Below are positions 19,642 to 28,263 of a stretch of DNA of 64,000 nucleotides, in pieces (within the stretch, counting starts at the first letter, position 1; each line of letters begins with the position of its first letter). Position numbers and translations under genes: made by a program. The DNA is from Clostridium cibarium (GTDB taxonomy: Bacteria > Bacillota > Clostridia > Clostridiales > Clostridiaceae): contig NZ_JACSRA010000001.1 of NCBI RefSeq assembly GCF_014836335.1, positions 62,001 to 126,000 on the forward strand, in the 5' to 3' direction. The notes under the pieces are model-generated. The model made no database searches. It had not been told where the DNA came from and saw nothing but the letters and a program-made list of their open reading frames with translations.

Positions 19642-20703
19642 TTATCTATTTATATGCTCCGCAATTAACCTTGCTATATATTTTGCAGAGCCTTTAGCTT
19701 CAGCTGAAGTATTTACGTTAGCTCCACACTCAATTAATATTGAACTATCACTTAAACTTTCATTGAAAGCATTAATCCCATGATTATATGAATATATTTG
19801 TCTTATAAGTCCTGGGAAAAGCGCATTTGCCTTATTCAGGAATTCCTCTGCCAAGGCATTATTCTTTCCATACCTTGTGCTGTTTTTAGCAGTTACAAAC
19901 ATAAGCCTCGCTACATTCTCACCATTTATATTTGCTGTAACAGCCCCCTTATTATCTAAGGAGTCTCTATGAAGGTCTATTATCATTTTAAAATCCCCAT
20001 ACTTTTTTAAATATCTACTAACTGTTTCGTTAGACCTATCATAACTATTATTATAAGATACACTATGGTTTGTTTTATCATGTATAACCGAAACCCCATA
20101 ATCTTCTTCTAATATTCTGCTAATCTCACTACCAACTCCAACAACACTGTAATTTTCATCTAAGGTATCCCCCCCAGCTTCAGCGTAATTCTCTGTCGTA
20201 TGAGTATGATATATAAGCACTTCTGGTTTTGAATGATCTATATTCTTTTTTAGTTTAGGATCATAAGCTAGTGAGTTTTTGGTGTTCACATTATTTCCAC
20301 TACTGGTATCATCTTGCTTTGCAATAGAACTATCATTAATCTTAAATGGACTAATATCAACTGATGCAATTTTTGAATTAGCTTGAAAACCCTGCTTATA
20401 AAAACTTACTTCATTATTTATAATTGCAAAGCTACTGATATTTTTAAGTCCTAAAGCTTCTAAGCATACTCTTTTTATCGATAAGCTATTCTCAGCATAA
20501 GCTCCTTCATTGTATATTTGATTTTCTACAACAGGCATGCCAAAATTCAATAATTGAACATAGGCAAATCCCCCTCTTTCTTTATTACTACTTAGAACTT
20601 TAATTACCCTATAGGAAAATATCATAAGAATAACCAATAATATTATTACCCCTAAATTTACTTTTTGTTTAACAGTTTTTCTTCCTAATGTTCGTCTGTA
20701 CAC
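19642..20703 (-). CDS. spoIIP: Stage II sporulation protein P (SpoIIP)
   Basis: SpoIIP is a cell-wall amidase and endopeptidase that, with SpoIID and SpoIIM, thins septal peptidoglycan during engulfment. One membrane helix (about residues 17-34) anchors it, and a zinc amidase domain follows with VLIYHTHTTENYAE, MIIDLHRDS and IECGANVNTSAEA. The 353 residues fit the family. It starts GTG with AAGGGGG 7 bases upstream. gpr lies directly upstream on the same strand, the usual gpr-spoIIP pairing. Confidence 0.95.
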   Translation of the reverse strand: MYRRTLGRKTVKQKVNLGVIILLVILMIFSYRVIKVLSSNKERGGFAYVQLLNFGMPVVENQIYNEGAYAENSLSIKRVCLEALGLKNISSFAIINNEVSFYKQGFQANSKIASVDISPFKINDSSIAKQDDTSSGNNVNTKNSLAYDPKLKKNIDHSKPEVLIYHTHTTENYAEAGGDTLDENYSVVGVGSEISRILEEDYGVSVIHDKTNHSVSYNNSYDRSNETVSRYLKKYGDFKMIIDLHRDSLDNKGAVTANINGENVARLMFVTAKNSTRYGKNNALAEEFLNKANALFPGLIRQIYSYNHGINAFNESLSDSSILIECGANVNTSAEAKGSAKYIARLIAEHINR

Positions 20704-20784
20704 CTAAAATCCCCCTTTCTTATCTCATAATAAGATTTACTATATATTTATATGAGGATTTTACATAATTATTATAAGAAGATA

Positions 20785-21759
20785 TCAATTTAAGAACTTA
20801 TTAATATCTTCAACTGTCATATTAGGCTGAACTGCAATATTTATTCCATTTGATATTATTTTAGATAAGGAATCTATCATTAAATCTACTTCTTTAGGAG
20901 TAACAACTAAGTCCCCAACATAAGGATCTAATACTTCCTTTATGAGTACGCTTTTCTCATGCTTATCAACTTTTTTTAGCATATTATAAAAATCTTTTCC
21001 TTCTTCTGATTGGCCAATTAAATCGTCGAGAACTAAATCTATAGTATCGTTAGCTATAGTTGCTGCATCAACAACTGTAGGAACTCCAATAGCAATTACC
21101 TTCACTCCAAGTGTTTCCTCATTTATTCTCATTCTATGGTTACCTACTCCCGCACCTGGTGATATGCCAGTATCACTTATTTGAATAGTTTTATTCACTC
21201 TATCTATCCTTCTAGATGCTAATGCATCAATACAAATCACTAAATCTGGCTTAATTTTATCAACTACGCTTTTAATTATTTCTCCCGTCTCTATTCCTGT
21301 AACCCCTAAAACTCCTGGAGCTATGGCAGCTACGGGTACAACGTTATCATCTATAGCATCTGGCATTACTGATTTTAAATGTCTTGTTACCATTATTCCT
21401 TCTGTTACTTTAGGCCCCAAAGCATCTGGAGTCACATTTCTATTTCCTAGCCCAACTATTAAAGCTAACTTATTTTCATCTATGTTTGCAAGTTTCTTTA
21501 GAGTTTTTCCTAACACTTTAGAAACCTGATCCATAAGTTCGCCATCATATGCAGTATATTCAGGAATATCTAAAGTTATATAATTCCCAATAGGTTTTCC
21601 CATTTTAACAGCTCCATCTTCTGTCATAACTCTAACCTTTGTTATTTTAGTTTCATCTTCTTCATATTCCTCAACAACAACACCATCAGCCTCTCTATTA
21701 TTTTCTTTTTTATAAATTTCACACGCTTCAACTGCTAAGTCTGTTCTTACATTAATCAT
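20785..21759 (-). CDS. gpr: Germination protease GPR
   Basis: GPR degrades small acid-soluble spore proteins at germination. It is made as a zymogen in the forespore and self-cleaves near the N-terminus; the conserved RTDLAVEAC segment near residues 5-13 marks that region. The two family acidic residues are Asp112 in TPDALGP and Asp178 in ICIDALASRR, with the same 66-residue spacing as Asp127 and Asp193 of Bacillus megaterium GPR. The 324-residue length is slightly short because loops are trimmed. A forespore sigma-G promoter would be expected; I did not find a clear one. Confidence 0.96.
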   Translation of the reverse strand: MINVRTDLAVEACEIYKKENNREADGVVVEEYEEDETKITKVRVMTEDGAVKMGKPIGNYITLDIPEYTAYDGELMDQVSKVLGKTLKKLANIDENKLALIVGLGNRNVTPDALGPKVTEGIMVTRHLKSVMPDAIDDNVVPVAAIAPGVLGVTGIETGEIIKSVVDKIKPDLVICIDALASRRIDRVNKTIQISDTGISPGAGVGNHRMRINEETLGVKVIAIGVPTVVDAATIANDTIDLVLDDLIGQSEEGKDFYNMLKKVDKHEKSVLIKEVLDPYVGDLVVTPKEVDLMIDSLSKIISNGINIAVQPNMTVEDINKFLN

Positions 21760-21821
21760 TTGTACACCTCACCTATTAAATACTCTTACACTTATTTTTC
21801 CGATTTACATAAATTTAATAC

Positions 21822-21850
21822 TTGAATCTAATAAATTTCAATGCTATAAT
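21822..21850 (+). promoter_or_regulatory. rpsT promoter
   Basis: TTGAAT (21822-21827), a 17-base spacer and TATAAT (21845-21850) form a good sigma-A promoter. Transcription should start near 21857. Confidence 0.8.
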
Positions 21851-21856
21851 ATGGTG

Positions 21857-21932
21857 TGTTGAATACGACTCGTATGCAGATTTCCCCAAAACTGCGAGAG
21901 GCCCTATAAAATTTAGAGGGGGTGAATTAAGA
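21857..21932 (+). promoter_or_regulatory. Structured rpsT leader
   Basis: The 5' leader contains ATACG-ACT-CGTAT (21863-21875), then GCAG pairing with CTGC, and finally CCCT pairing with AGGG of the GAGGGGG ribosome binding site. The last pairing could hide the start region. S20 is autoregulated in Escherichia coli; an analogous control here is inference. Confidence 0.45.
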
Positions 21933-22196
21933 ATGGCAAATATCAAATCAGCAAAGAAGAGAATATTAGTTGCAGAAAAGAAGACTGCTAGAAATAGAAT
22001 GGTTAAGTCTGCTTTAAAAACTGCTATAAAGAAGTTTGAAGCTGCAGTATCAGCTAACAGTGCTGATGAAGCTAAAGAATTATTCGTTAAAGCTTCTAAG
22101 TCTTTAGATATGGCTGCTCAAAAGGGAGTAGTTCATAAAAACATGGCTGCTAGAAAGAAATCAAGATTAGCTGCAAAGTTAAACGCTATGGCGTAG
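21933..22196 (+). CDS. rpsT: 30S ribosomal protein S20
   Basis: This 87-residue, very basic S20 starts [20 protein letters not shown] and ends [15 protein letters not shown]. It binds the 5' domain of 16S rRNA early in assembly. The ATG at 21933 is chosen because GAGGGGGTGA lies just upstream; the open frame extends further left to 21822 only through non-coding leader. It is alone on the plus strand between gpr and the amylopullulanase gene, with its own promoter and terminator. Confidence 0.98.
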   Translation: MANIKSAKKRILVAEKKTARNRMVKSALKTAIKKFEAAVSANSADEAKELFVKASKSLDMAAQKGVVHKNMAARKKSRLAAKLNAMA

Positions 22197-22205
22197 TTGT
22201 AATAA

Positions 22206-22229
22206 AACCGACCTTGTTAAAGGTCGGTT
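22206..22229. terminator. Bidirectional terminator between rpsT and the amylopullulanase gene
   Basis: AACCGACCTT and AAGGTCGGTT form a perfect 10-bp stem around GTTA. T-rich sequence follows on the plus strand and TTTTATT on the minus strand, so it serves both converging genes. Confidence 0.9.
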
Positions 22230-22240
22230 CTTTACTTTTA

Positions 22241-25200
22241 CTATGCTTTTTTCTTTTTGATAAGACACTTCATTCCTACAAATGATATAAATAACATACA
22301 CATCAACAGCATAACTTCGTTGCCAGAAACTTTATCACCAGTCTTAACACCACTTGTAATATTAGTATTTCCACTATTATCTTTATCTGTTGTATTATTA
22401 GCCCCATCTTTTACAACATTTCTATTATCATTACTAGTTACTTCCTTATCTAAGATGACATAATCACTAAAATGATTTGTAGTGAAGGTAAATATACTAT
22501 CCTTAACTTCACCTTTACCAACTTGTACAAAGCTTCCATTACCCTCTACATAGTAGCAATATAATTCTTTTCCCTCATAATTCTTATCTACAGAAACTTC
22601 TAAAATCATATCGGTGCCTAAAACTCCATCCTTTAAATTAGTTTTTATATTAAATTTATCTATTATATTTTGATTTTTTATATCATTAACTAGTCTGTCA
22701 CTAACTGTAATTTGAAAATCAGTTAAACCTTGACTCTTTAAAGTTTCATTAAGTTTACCAACATCTTTAACTGTTATTTTAATGTTTCCTCTTTGAATTA
22801 CTATCTTAAGATTTTTTCCTGAATTTACTATATACTCTAAAAGGTTTGTACTTATTCCCTCATTCATATTTGAAATTACTACTTCGCTTCCATTCTCTGA
22901 CTTACTTATCTTTTCTTCTATTTGCTTATCAGTATCTGGCACTTTTCTGTTTTGAACTATTGAATTAGAACTATAAGCATCCTTTAAATCATCTTTATTA
23001 AAATTAATTTCTTTTACTTTATCAGCTAAAATAACTCCTCCAAAGGCTGGAATCTTAACTGTTACCTTTCCATCTTTTACAACACAGCTTTCTCCAGTAT
23101 TTAGAATATTAGTAAGCTTAGTTCCATCTTTAATTGTTGGTACTGTAAGAGTGGTCATTATTTCATTTTCTTTTCTATTGGCTACGACTAATACCTTTGA
23201 GTCTTCATCATTTCTTACATAGGCCATTACATCATTTTGAAATTCAGTTTGAACTTCTGATACATTTACTTCTCCAGTCCTTAGTGATGAATAGGCACTT
23301 CTTATCGCTGCAAGTTTTCCATACCATTCAACCAATTCTTTATCACCTTTTCCCCAAGTAAATCCTCTTCTATTATCTGGATCATCGCATCCAACCATTC
23401 CAATTTCATCGCCGTAATATATTGTTGGTGCCCCTATATATGTCATCTGTAAAAATGGTATTAATCTCATTTTTGCCTTAGCTAAGTCTGTGGCAGGGTT
23501 GGCAAATCCTCTTGTAGATTTTTGATATCCATCTAAAGCTGAAAGCACTCTTTGAGTATCATGAGATCCCATTAAATTCATCATAGCCTCTAAAGCTTCT
23601 CTTGGGTATTGTTCTCTCATCTTTTCAAGCTCATTCATAGAATCCTTTGCAGTTACCGCTGTCTTATTATCATCTTGACTTCCCTTGACAAAATTAAGAA
23701 CAGCACCTCTAAATCTATAATTCATTACAGAGTCATACATATCTCCTAAAATATAATTCGATGCATCTGTCCATATTTCTCCTATTATAGCATTATCCCC
23801 TTCTCCTTTTACCGTCTTTCTAAAAGCTCTCCAAGTCTCATCAGATACTTCATTTGCAACATCTATTCTCCAACCGTTTGATCCTTCTCTAAGCCATTGT
23901 CTTGCTACTGAATTATCTCCATCAATTATTTCATTGGCCCAGGTCTTCACATTATACTCTGATCCATTTAATGCTTGTATTACTGGCATTGATTCAAAAC
24001 CAGACCATCCTTCATATCCATAAGTATATTTACCAGTTTCATTCCCTTGTGAATCTTTTTCCATAACTTTAACATTACTTATTATAAACCAATCTTTATA
24101 ATGTAAATCTGTAATTCCAATAGAATTATAGTAATCAGTTATTTTCTTTTCTGCATCGTTTAAGCTTAATCCATTGTTATTAACTTCATCATAAACATGT
24201 GACCAATATTGATATGCTCCAAGTGGTCTTCCTTTAGCAACATATTTACCATATCTATCAAAATAAACCGAATCATCAGATACATGATTAAAAACCCCAT
24301 CGAGTATAATATGCATATTATTTTCTTTAGCAGCCTTTGCAAGATTCACGAAATCCTCCATCTCTCCAAGCTGATGATCAATTTTAGTATAATCTGTTGT
24401 ATCATACCTATGACTTGAAATTGATTGGGCTACTGGATTCAAATAAAGTATTGTAACTCCAACAGCTTTTAAATACTTAATTTTGTCTTCTATACCTTTT
24501 ATATCACCACCATATAAGTCATTTGACCAAGTATTTATATCACCTTTATTAGCATTGCTTGGATACCCTTCCTTATTCATTAATTGTGGATCCTTAGGTA
24601 ATGAATACCAATCACTTGCAAACTCATATGGAGTAGTTCCTCTAGCGTACTTTTGTATATAGTCATTATCTTTATCTCCATTAAAGAATCTATCTGGATA
24701 TATCTGATATATAACTCCATTCTTTAACCAATCAGGAGTTTTAAAGTCCTTCGTACATACATTAAACTCATAATTTTTAACTTCACCTAAATTTCCTACT
24801 TTCCCCTCTGCAAAATAACCATCATCATCTCCATAAGCTTTTACATCAGAACCATTAGAAACTACAAAATAATATGAAAAAGTTCCTATCGTTTGTGGAG
24901 TATAGATACTTGTCCATTTATCACTATTATCTTCATAGCCTCCATTTTTATTCATATCAACTACATTAATTCCACTTGGAGTACTTAAAATCATCTTAAC
25001 TTCTTTTGCCATATCTTTTTTAACTTTTAATGAAAATGTTATTGGTGTTTCAACTGAAACAGCTCCATATGGCTTTTTATATTCATCTAATCTAGAATTA
25101 TAATATATTCCACCATTATCTATTTTTTCATTAGATGCATCATTAAAACATATTTGAGTTTTTGGATCATATGAAAAAGTTACAGTTCTATCTTGATCTA

Positions 25201-27019
25201 AAACTAGCTTATCAAGCTTAACTTTTCTTTCCCCATCACCTTTGACTGTTAAATTTAAATTATCATAAGTTCCTTTTTTCAATTCAACCTTTCCTGAGTA
25301 AACACCATTTAATTTTTCATCAGTTAATTTTTGTAGTGTTTTCTCTCCATCATTTAGAGTTATATCTAAAACTCTATACTCTAAATCAGTTACCACTTTA
25401 TGTGAATCATCATTATAAAAAAATGTTACATCCATAGTTTTAGGCACTACTATACTTATATTAGCCCCTCTAGCTATCCCATTTGCTCCATAATTTTCAG
25501 GATCCCATTTCAAGTTTATTGCAACCTTATATTCATATCTTCCAGCCTTTACACTTTTAAAAGTTTTCATGTAATTACCATTTCCTACATAGTCAAGTAA
25601 AAGTGCCTTGTCAGCTGGATTCCAAGTTCCATCTGTTCCTTGAATCCCAGTAGCTAATGAACCTGGAATTGTTACTTGTCTTCCATCATACTTTGGAAAG
25701 TTAAAAATTGAATTGCCTTCTTTTGTTTCCTTATTACATGGATCTAAAACTTCTTGTCCATCAACTATAAACTTATACTGAATTTCTTTTGCATCATCCC
25801 CTACTCTTATTGTAGTTGACCATACTCCATCATCAGCCTTCGTTAATGATGTTCCATTTTTACTCCAATCATTAACATTGCTACTTAAATAAACTTGCTT
25901 AGCATTTGGATTTTTATAATTAAAAGTAATTGTGCCATTACTATTTAATAATGGACTTTTCATTTCTACTGTTTTTGACTTTAATCCTAATTTTAATGCA
26001 ACTTCATTTGGATTATTTATTGAATCTATTATTGTTCCTTCCTTTAAATCAGCGATAAACACAACATTTTGTTCTTTATCTAAACTTAATGAAACATTGC
26101 TTCCCTTTGGTATTCCTCCATCCTTAAAGCTGTAATTAACTATTCCTTTATATTCATAATTGCCAGCCTTCAATATAGATGTATAAATAAACTCACTTGA
26201 GCCTAACTGATACATATCAAAATTTCTATTAGATTCATCCCAATCACCGTTTCCACTTCTTACAGTACCAATGAGTGATATATTTTTGGAAATCTCAGGT
26301 TTATCTATAGAATTTCCGGTAACGTTTCCAGTATAGTCTGAAAAAAATGTAACACTTTCTGTCCCTTCTGGTATTATTACTTTTTCATTATTAACTCCTT
26401 CTCCATTATTCCAAGCCCCATTGTAAGCAACCTTATATTCCATGGTTCCTGCTTTAACAACTTTAAATGTCTTTTTGTAAATTCCACCACCCACATAATC
26501 AAGCTTAAAATTATCATCTGAAGGATCCCATGACTTTCCACCAAAACATTTATCAACTTCTCCTGTTAATATTGCTTTTGATTTAAACTGTTCTGGGTTA
26601 TTTACAGAATCATAAATCTTTTTGTTTTTATAATCAAACCTGAAAGTAACCTCTTTATCTTCCTTTAAGTTTAGAGCAATATTACCATTTCCAACATCTT
26701 TCCCATAACTTTCTTCTAAAGTTCCATTCATAGCAATTTTATATTCATATTTTTCACTTGCCTTTAATTTAAATGTAGCTTCATAAACTCCATTTTTATA
26801 TTCCCTAAGCTTTCCTAAATAATTTTTCGGGTTCCAATCATCCCCAAGATTATTATCCTTCATAAGATTTCCTACTAGTACAGCTACTGAATTTGCTTTT
26901 ATTATTTCATTACTCTCAGATTCAGCACTAACCTTATTTAAGGATACATTATTGAACAGAGTAAAGAAAAACATTATCAAAGTAACCCAAGTTGTTTTTT
27001 TGAAAATTTTTTCATTCAT
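22241..27019 (-). CDS. Secreted multidomain amylopullulanase-type GH13 glucanase
   Basis: A very large secreted enzyme (1592 residues from this start) for starch, glycogen or pullulan. A signal peptide ends near VSA at residue 32. Four X25-like beta modules are seen at about 44-142, 148-239, 246-337 and 450-547 (each with a WDP/WNP-type motif and a VTF strand), with a CBM48-like module at 363-442 and a CBM34-like domain near 655-755. The GH13 barrel at about 765-1245 has GVFNHV, nucleophile Asp1053 (GWRID), acid Glu1081 (IIGEIW) and GSHD with Asp1154. The C-terminus has TGVKTGD-like SGVKTGD, a hydrophobic helix and KKKK, like a sortase or membrane anchor. The ATG at 27019 follows GGGAGG by 7-8 bases; a farther ATG lacks a site. 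Pullulanase versus alpha-amylase specificity is not decidable here. Confidence 0.92.
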   Translation of the reverse strand: MNEKIFKKTTWVTLIMFFFTLFNNVSLNKVSAESESNEIIKANSVAVLVGNLMKDNNLGDDWNPKNYLGKLREYKNGVYEATFKLKASEKYEYKIAMNGTLEESYGKDVGNGNIALNLKEDKEVTFRFDYKNKKIYDSVNNPEQFKSKAILTGEVDKCFGGKSWDPSDDNFKLDYVGGGIYKKTFKVVKAGTMEYKVAYNGAWNNGEGVNNEKVIIPEGTESVTFFSDYTGNVTGNSIDKPEISKNISLIGTVRSGNGDWDESNRNFDMYQLGSSEFIYTSILKAGNYEYKGIVNYSFKDGGIPKGSNVSLSLDKEQNVVFIADLKEGTIIDSINNPNEVALKLGLKSKTVEMKSPLLNSNGTITFNYKNPNAKQVYLSSNVNDWSKNGTSLTKADDGVWSTTIRVGDDAKEIQYKFIVDGQEVLDPCNKETKEGNSIFNFPKYDGRQVTIPGSLATGIQGTDGTWNPADKALLLDYVGNGNYMKTFKSVKAGRYEYKVAINLKWDPENYGANGIARGANISIVVPKTMDVTFFYNDDSHKVVTDLEYRVLDITLNDGEKTLQKLTDEKLNGVYSGKVELKKGTYDNLNLTVKGDGERKVKLDKLVLDQDRTVTFSYDPKTQICFNDASNEKIDNGGIYYNSRLDEYKKPYGAVSVETPITFSLKVKKDMAKEVKMILSTPSGINVVDMNKNGGYEDNSDKWTSIYTPQTIGTFSYYFVVSNGSDVKAYGDDDGYFAEGKVGNLGEVKNYEFNVCTKDFKTPDWLKNGVIYQIYPDRFFNGDKDNDYIQKYARGTTPYEFASDWYSLPKDPQLMNKEGYPSNANKGDINTWSNDLYGGDIKGIEDKIKYLKAVGVTILYLNPVAQSISSHRYDTTDYTKIDHQLGEMEDFVNLAKAAKENNMHIILDGVFNHVSDDSVYFDRYGKYVAKGRPLGAYQYWSHVYDEVNNNGLSLNDAEKKITDYYNSIGITDLHYKDWFIISNVKVMEKDSQGNETGKYTYGYEGWSGFESMPVIQALNGSEYNVKTWANEIIDGDNSVARQWLREGSNGWRIDVANEVSDETWRAFRKTVKGEGDNAIIGEIWTDASNYILGDMYDSVMNYRFRGAVLNFVKGSQDDNKTAVTAKDSMNELEKMREQYPREALEAMMNLMGSHDTQRVLSALDGYQKSTRGFANPATDLAKAKMRLIPFLQMTYIGAPTIYYGDEIGMVGCDDPDNRRGFTWGKGDKELVEWYGKLAAIRSAYSSLRTGEVNVSEVQTEFQNDVMAYVRNDEDSKVLVVANRKENEIMTTLTVPTIKDGTKLTNILNTGESCVVKDGKVTVKIPAFGGVILADKVKEINFNKDDLKDAYSSNSIVQNRKVPDTDKQIEEKISKSENGSEVVISNMNEGISTNLLEYIVNSGKNLKIVIQRGNIKITVKDVGKLNETLKSQGLTDFQITVSDRLVNDIKNQNIIDKFNIKTNLKDGVLGTDMILEVSVDKNYEGKELYCYYVEGNGSFVQVGKGEVKDSIFTFTTNHFSDYVILDKEVTSNDNRNVVKDGANNTTDKDNSGNTNITSGVKTGDKVSGNEVMLLMCMLFISFVGMKCLIKKKKA

Positions 27020-27063
27020 CACTTTACCTCCCATAAAATTATTTAAATATATTTTCATAAGAT

Positions 27064-27085
27064 ATTATAGCACACAACGTTTACA
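27064..27085 (-). promoter_or_regulatory. Promoter -10 with overlapping cre-like site
   Basis: On the minus strand TGCTATAAT gives an extended -10 (TATAAT at 27064-27069). Directly upstream, TGTAAACGTTGTGT (27072-27085) matches 12 of 14 positions of the CcpA catabolite-responsive consensus. A CcpA site here would repress this polysaccharide-degrading gene when glucose is present. The -35 box is weak. Confidence 0.5.
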
Positions 27086-27159
27086 TTATACATATATGTA
27101 AATTTGTGTAATCTTACAAAAATATTTTTCCGTATTTTATATAAACTTTATATAAAAAT

Positions 27160-27191
27160 AAGCCATCTAAATTTTATATTCTAGATGGCTT
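27160..27191 (-). terminator. Terminator after holA
   Basis: AAGCCATCTA and TAGATGGCTT form a 10-bp stem with a 12-base loop; on the minus strand ATTTTTA follows. It ends the operon of the P-type ATPase-like gene, comEC and holA. Confidence 0.85.
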
Positions 27192-27200
27192 TTATCTTAA

Positions 27201-28235
27201 TCACTTTTTTATCATCAATGTATTAAGTAGAAGCAATTCAAGTTCCATAGTTTTATCTACTCCTGATGATTTAAGTCTTGCTTCAGTATCCACAGAAAGC
27301 TTAACTAATTCCTCTAGTTGTCTTCTTGAAAACTTCGAACTCAAATTCATTAACTTTTCACAAACAAAGGATGGCACCTTTAACTCTGCTACAAAATCAT
27401 TAACTCTTTTTCCTTTTTCCATTCCTAATTTAATGTTATATAACTTCTTAAACTGAGATTCTATAGATGTTATTATAAGCATATGCTGATCTGCTTTAAA
27501 CAATAATTCATCCATTATATCTATTGCTTTTTCTATTTTCCTTTGTGAAATAAGATCAACTAAATCAAATATATCCTCTTCACTTTTGGAAGGTATGAGC
27601 TTTTCTATATCTTCCTTTTTTATGCTCCTTCCATTAGTATAATCAATTAATTTATCTACCTCTCTTCTTATAATATTAAAGTTATTTTGTACCCTTTCAC
27701 AGAAAAACCTTAACTCAAACTTTCCTATTTCTTTCTCTTTTTCCCTAAATACATCTTCAACCTTTTTTACAAATCTATCTCTCTTTAATTTATCAAAATG
27801 AACTATCTCCGTAATCTTATCTAAAGCCATTAGTTTTTTGTTCTTTTTAGGATTTTCCCTTTTATCATTAAATACATAATACAATATAATTACTGTGAAC
27901 TCTGGAACATCTCTCAAATATTCTTTTAATTCATTATAAATTTTAGTTGCTGAACTATCAGATTTGTCCCTTAAGAAGTTAGCTCTATAAACTAAAACAA
28001 CTTTCTTCTCTCCCATGAAAGGCATGGTTTCACAAGCATTCATAATATCATCCATAGTGGTAGTTAACCCATCTAACCTTGTATAATTTAAATCTTCAAA
28101 GCCATCCTTTACGATTGGTTTAACTAAAAAATCTATACCCTCTTTTATTAATTCTTCATCTCCACCACAAAATATATACGAATTTTTTATAGTCTTATTT
28201 TTAATCTCATTTTCAAATGTATCGTAAGTAATCAA
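27201..28235 (-). CDS. holA: DNA polymerase III delta subunit
   Basis: The delta subunit opens the beta clamp in the clamp loader. The 344 residues match HolA/YqeN: an N-terminal AAA+-like domain (NSYIFCGGDEELI, no Walker A as normal for delta), the middle segment REVDKLIDYT, and the C-terminal collar domain beginning near SIESQFKKLYNIKLG. It starts with TTG supported by AAAGGCGG. It follows comEC by 28 bases, the standard comEC-holA pairing; normally rpsT comes next, but here the amylopullulanase gene stands between. Confidence 0.93.
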   Translation of the reverse strand: MITYDTFENEIKNKTIKNSYIFCGGDEELIKEGIDFLVKPIVKDGFEDLNYTRLDGLTTTMDDIMNACETMPFMGEKKVVLVYRANFLRDKSDSSATKIYNELKEYLRDVPEFTVIILYYVFNDKRENPKKNKKLMALDKITEIVHFDKLKRDRFVKKVEDVFREKEKEIGKFELRFFCERVQNNFNIIRREVDKLIDYTNGRSIKKEDIEKLIPSKSEEDIFDLVDLISQRKIEKAIDIMDELLFKADQHMLIITSIESQFKKLYNIKLGMEKGKRVNDFVAELKVPSFVCEKLMNLSSKFSRRQLEELVKLSVDTEARLKSSGVDKTMELELLLLNTLMIKK

Positions 28236-28263
28236 GTTAATCCGCCTTTCATCAAAACACTAT

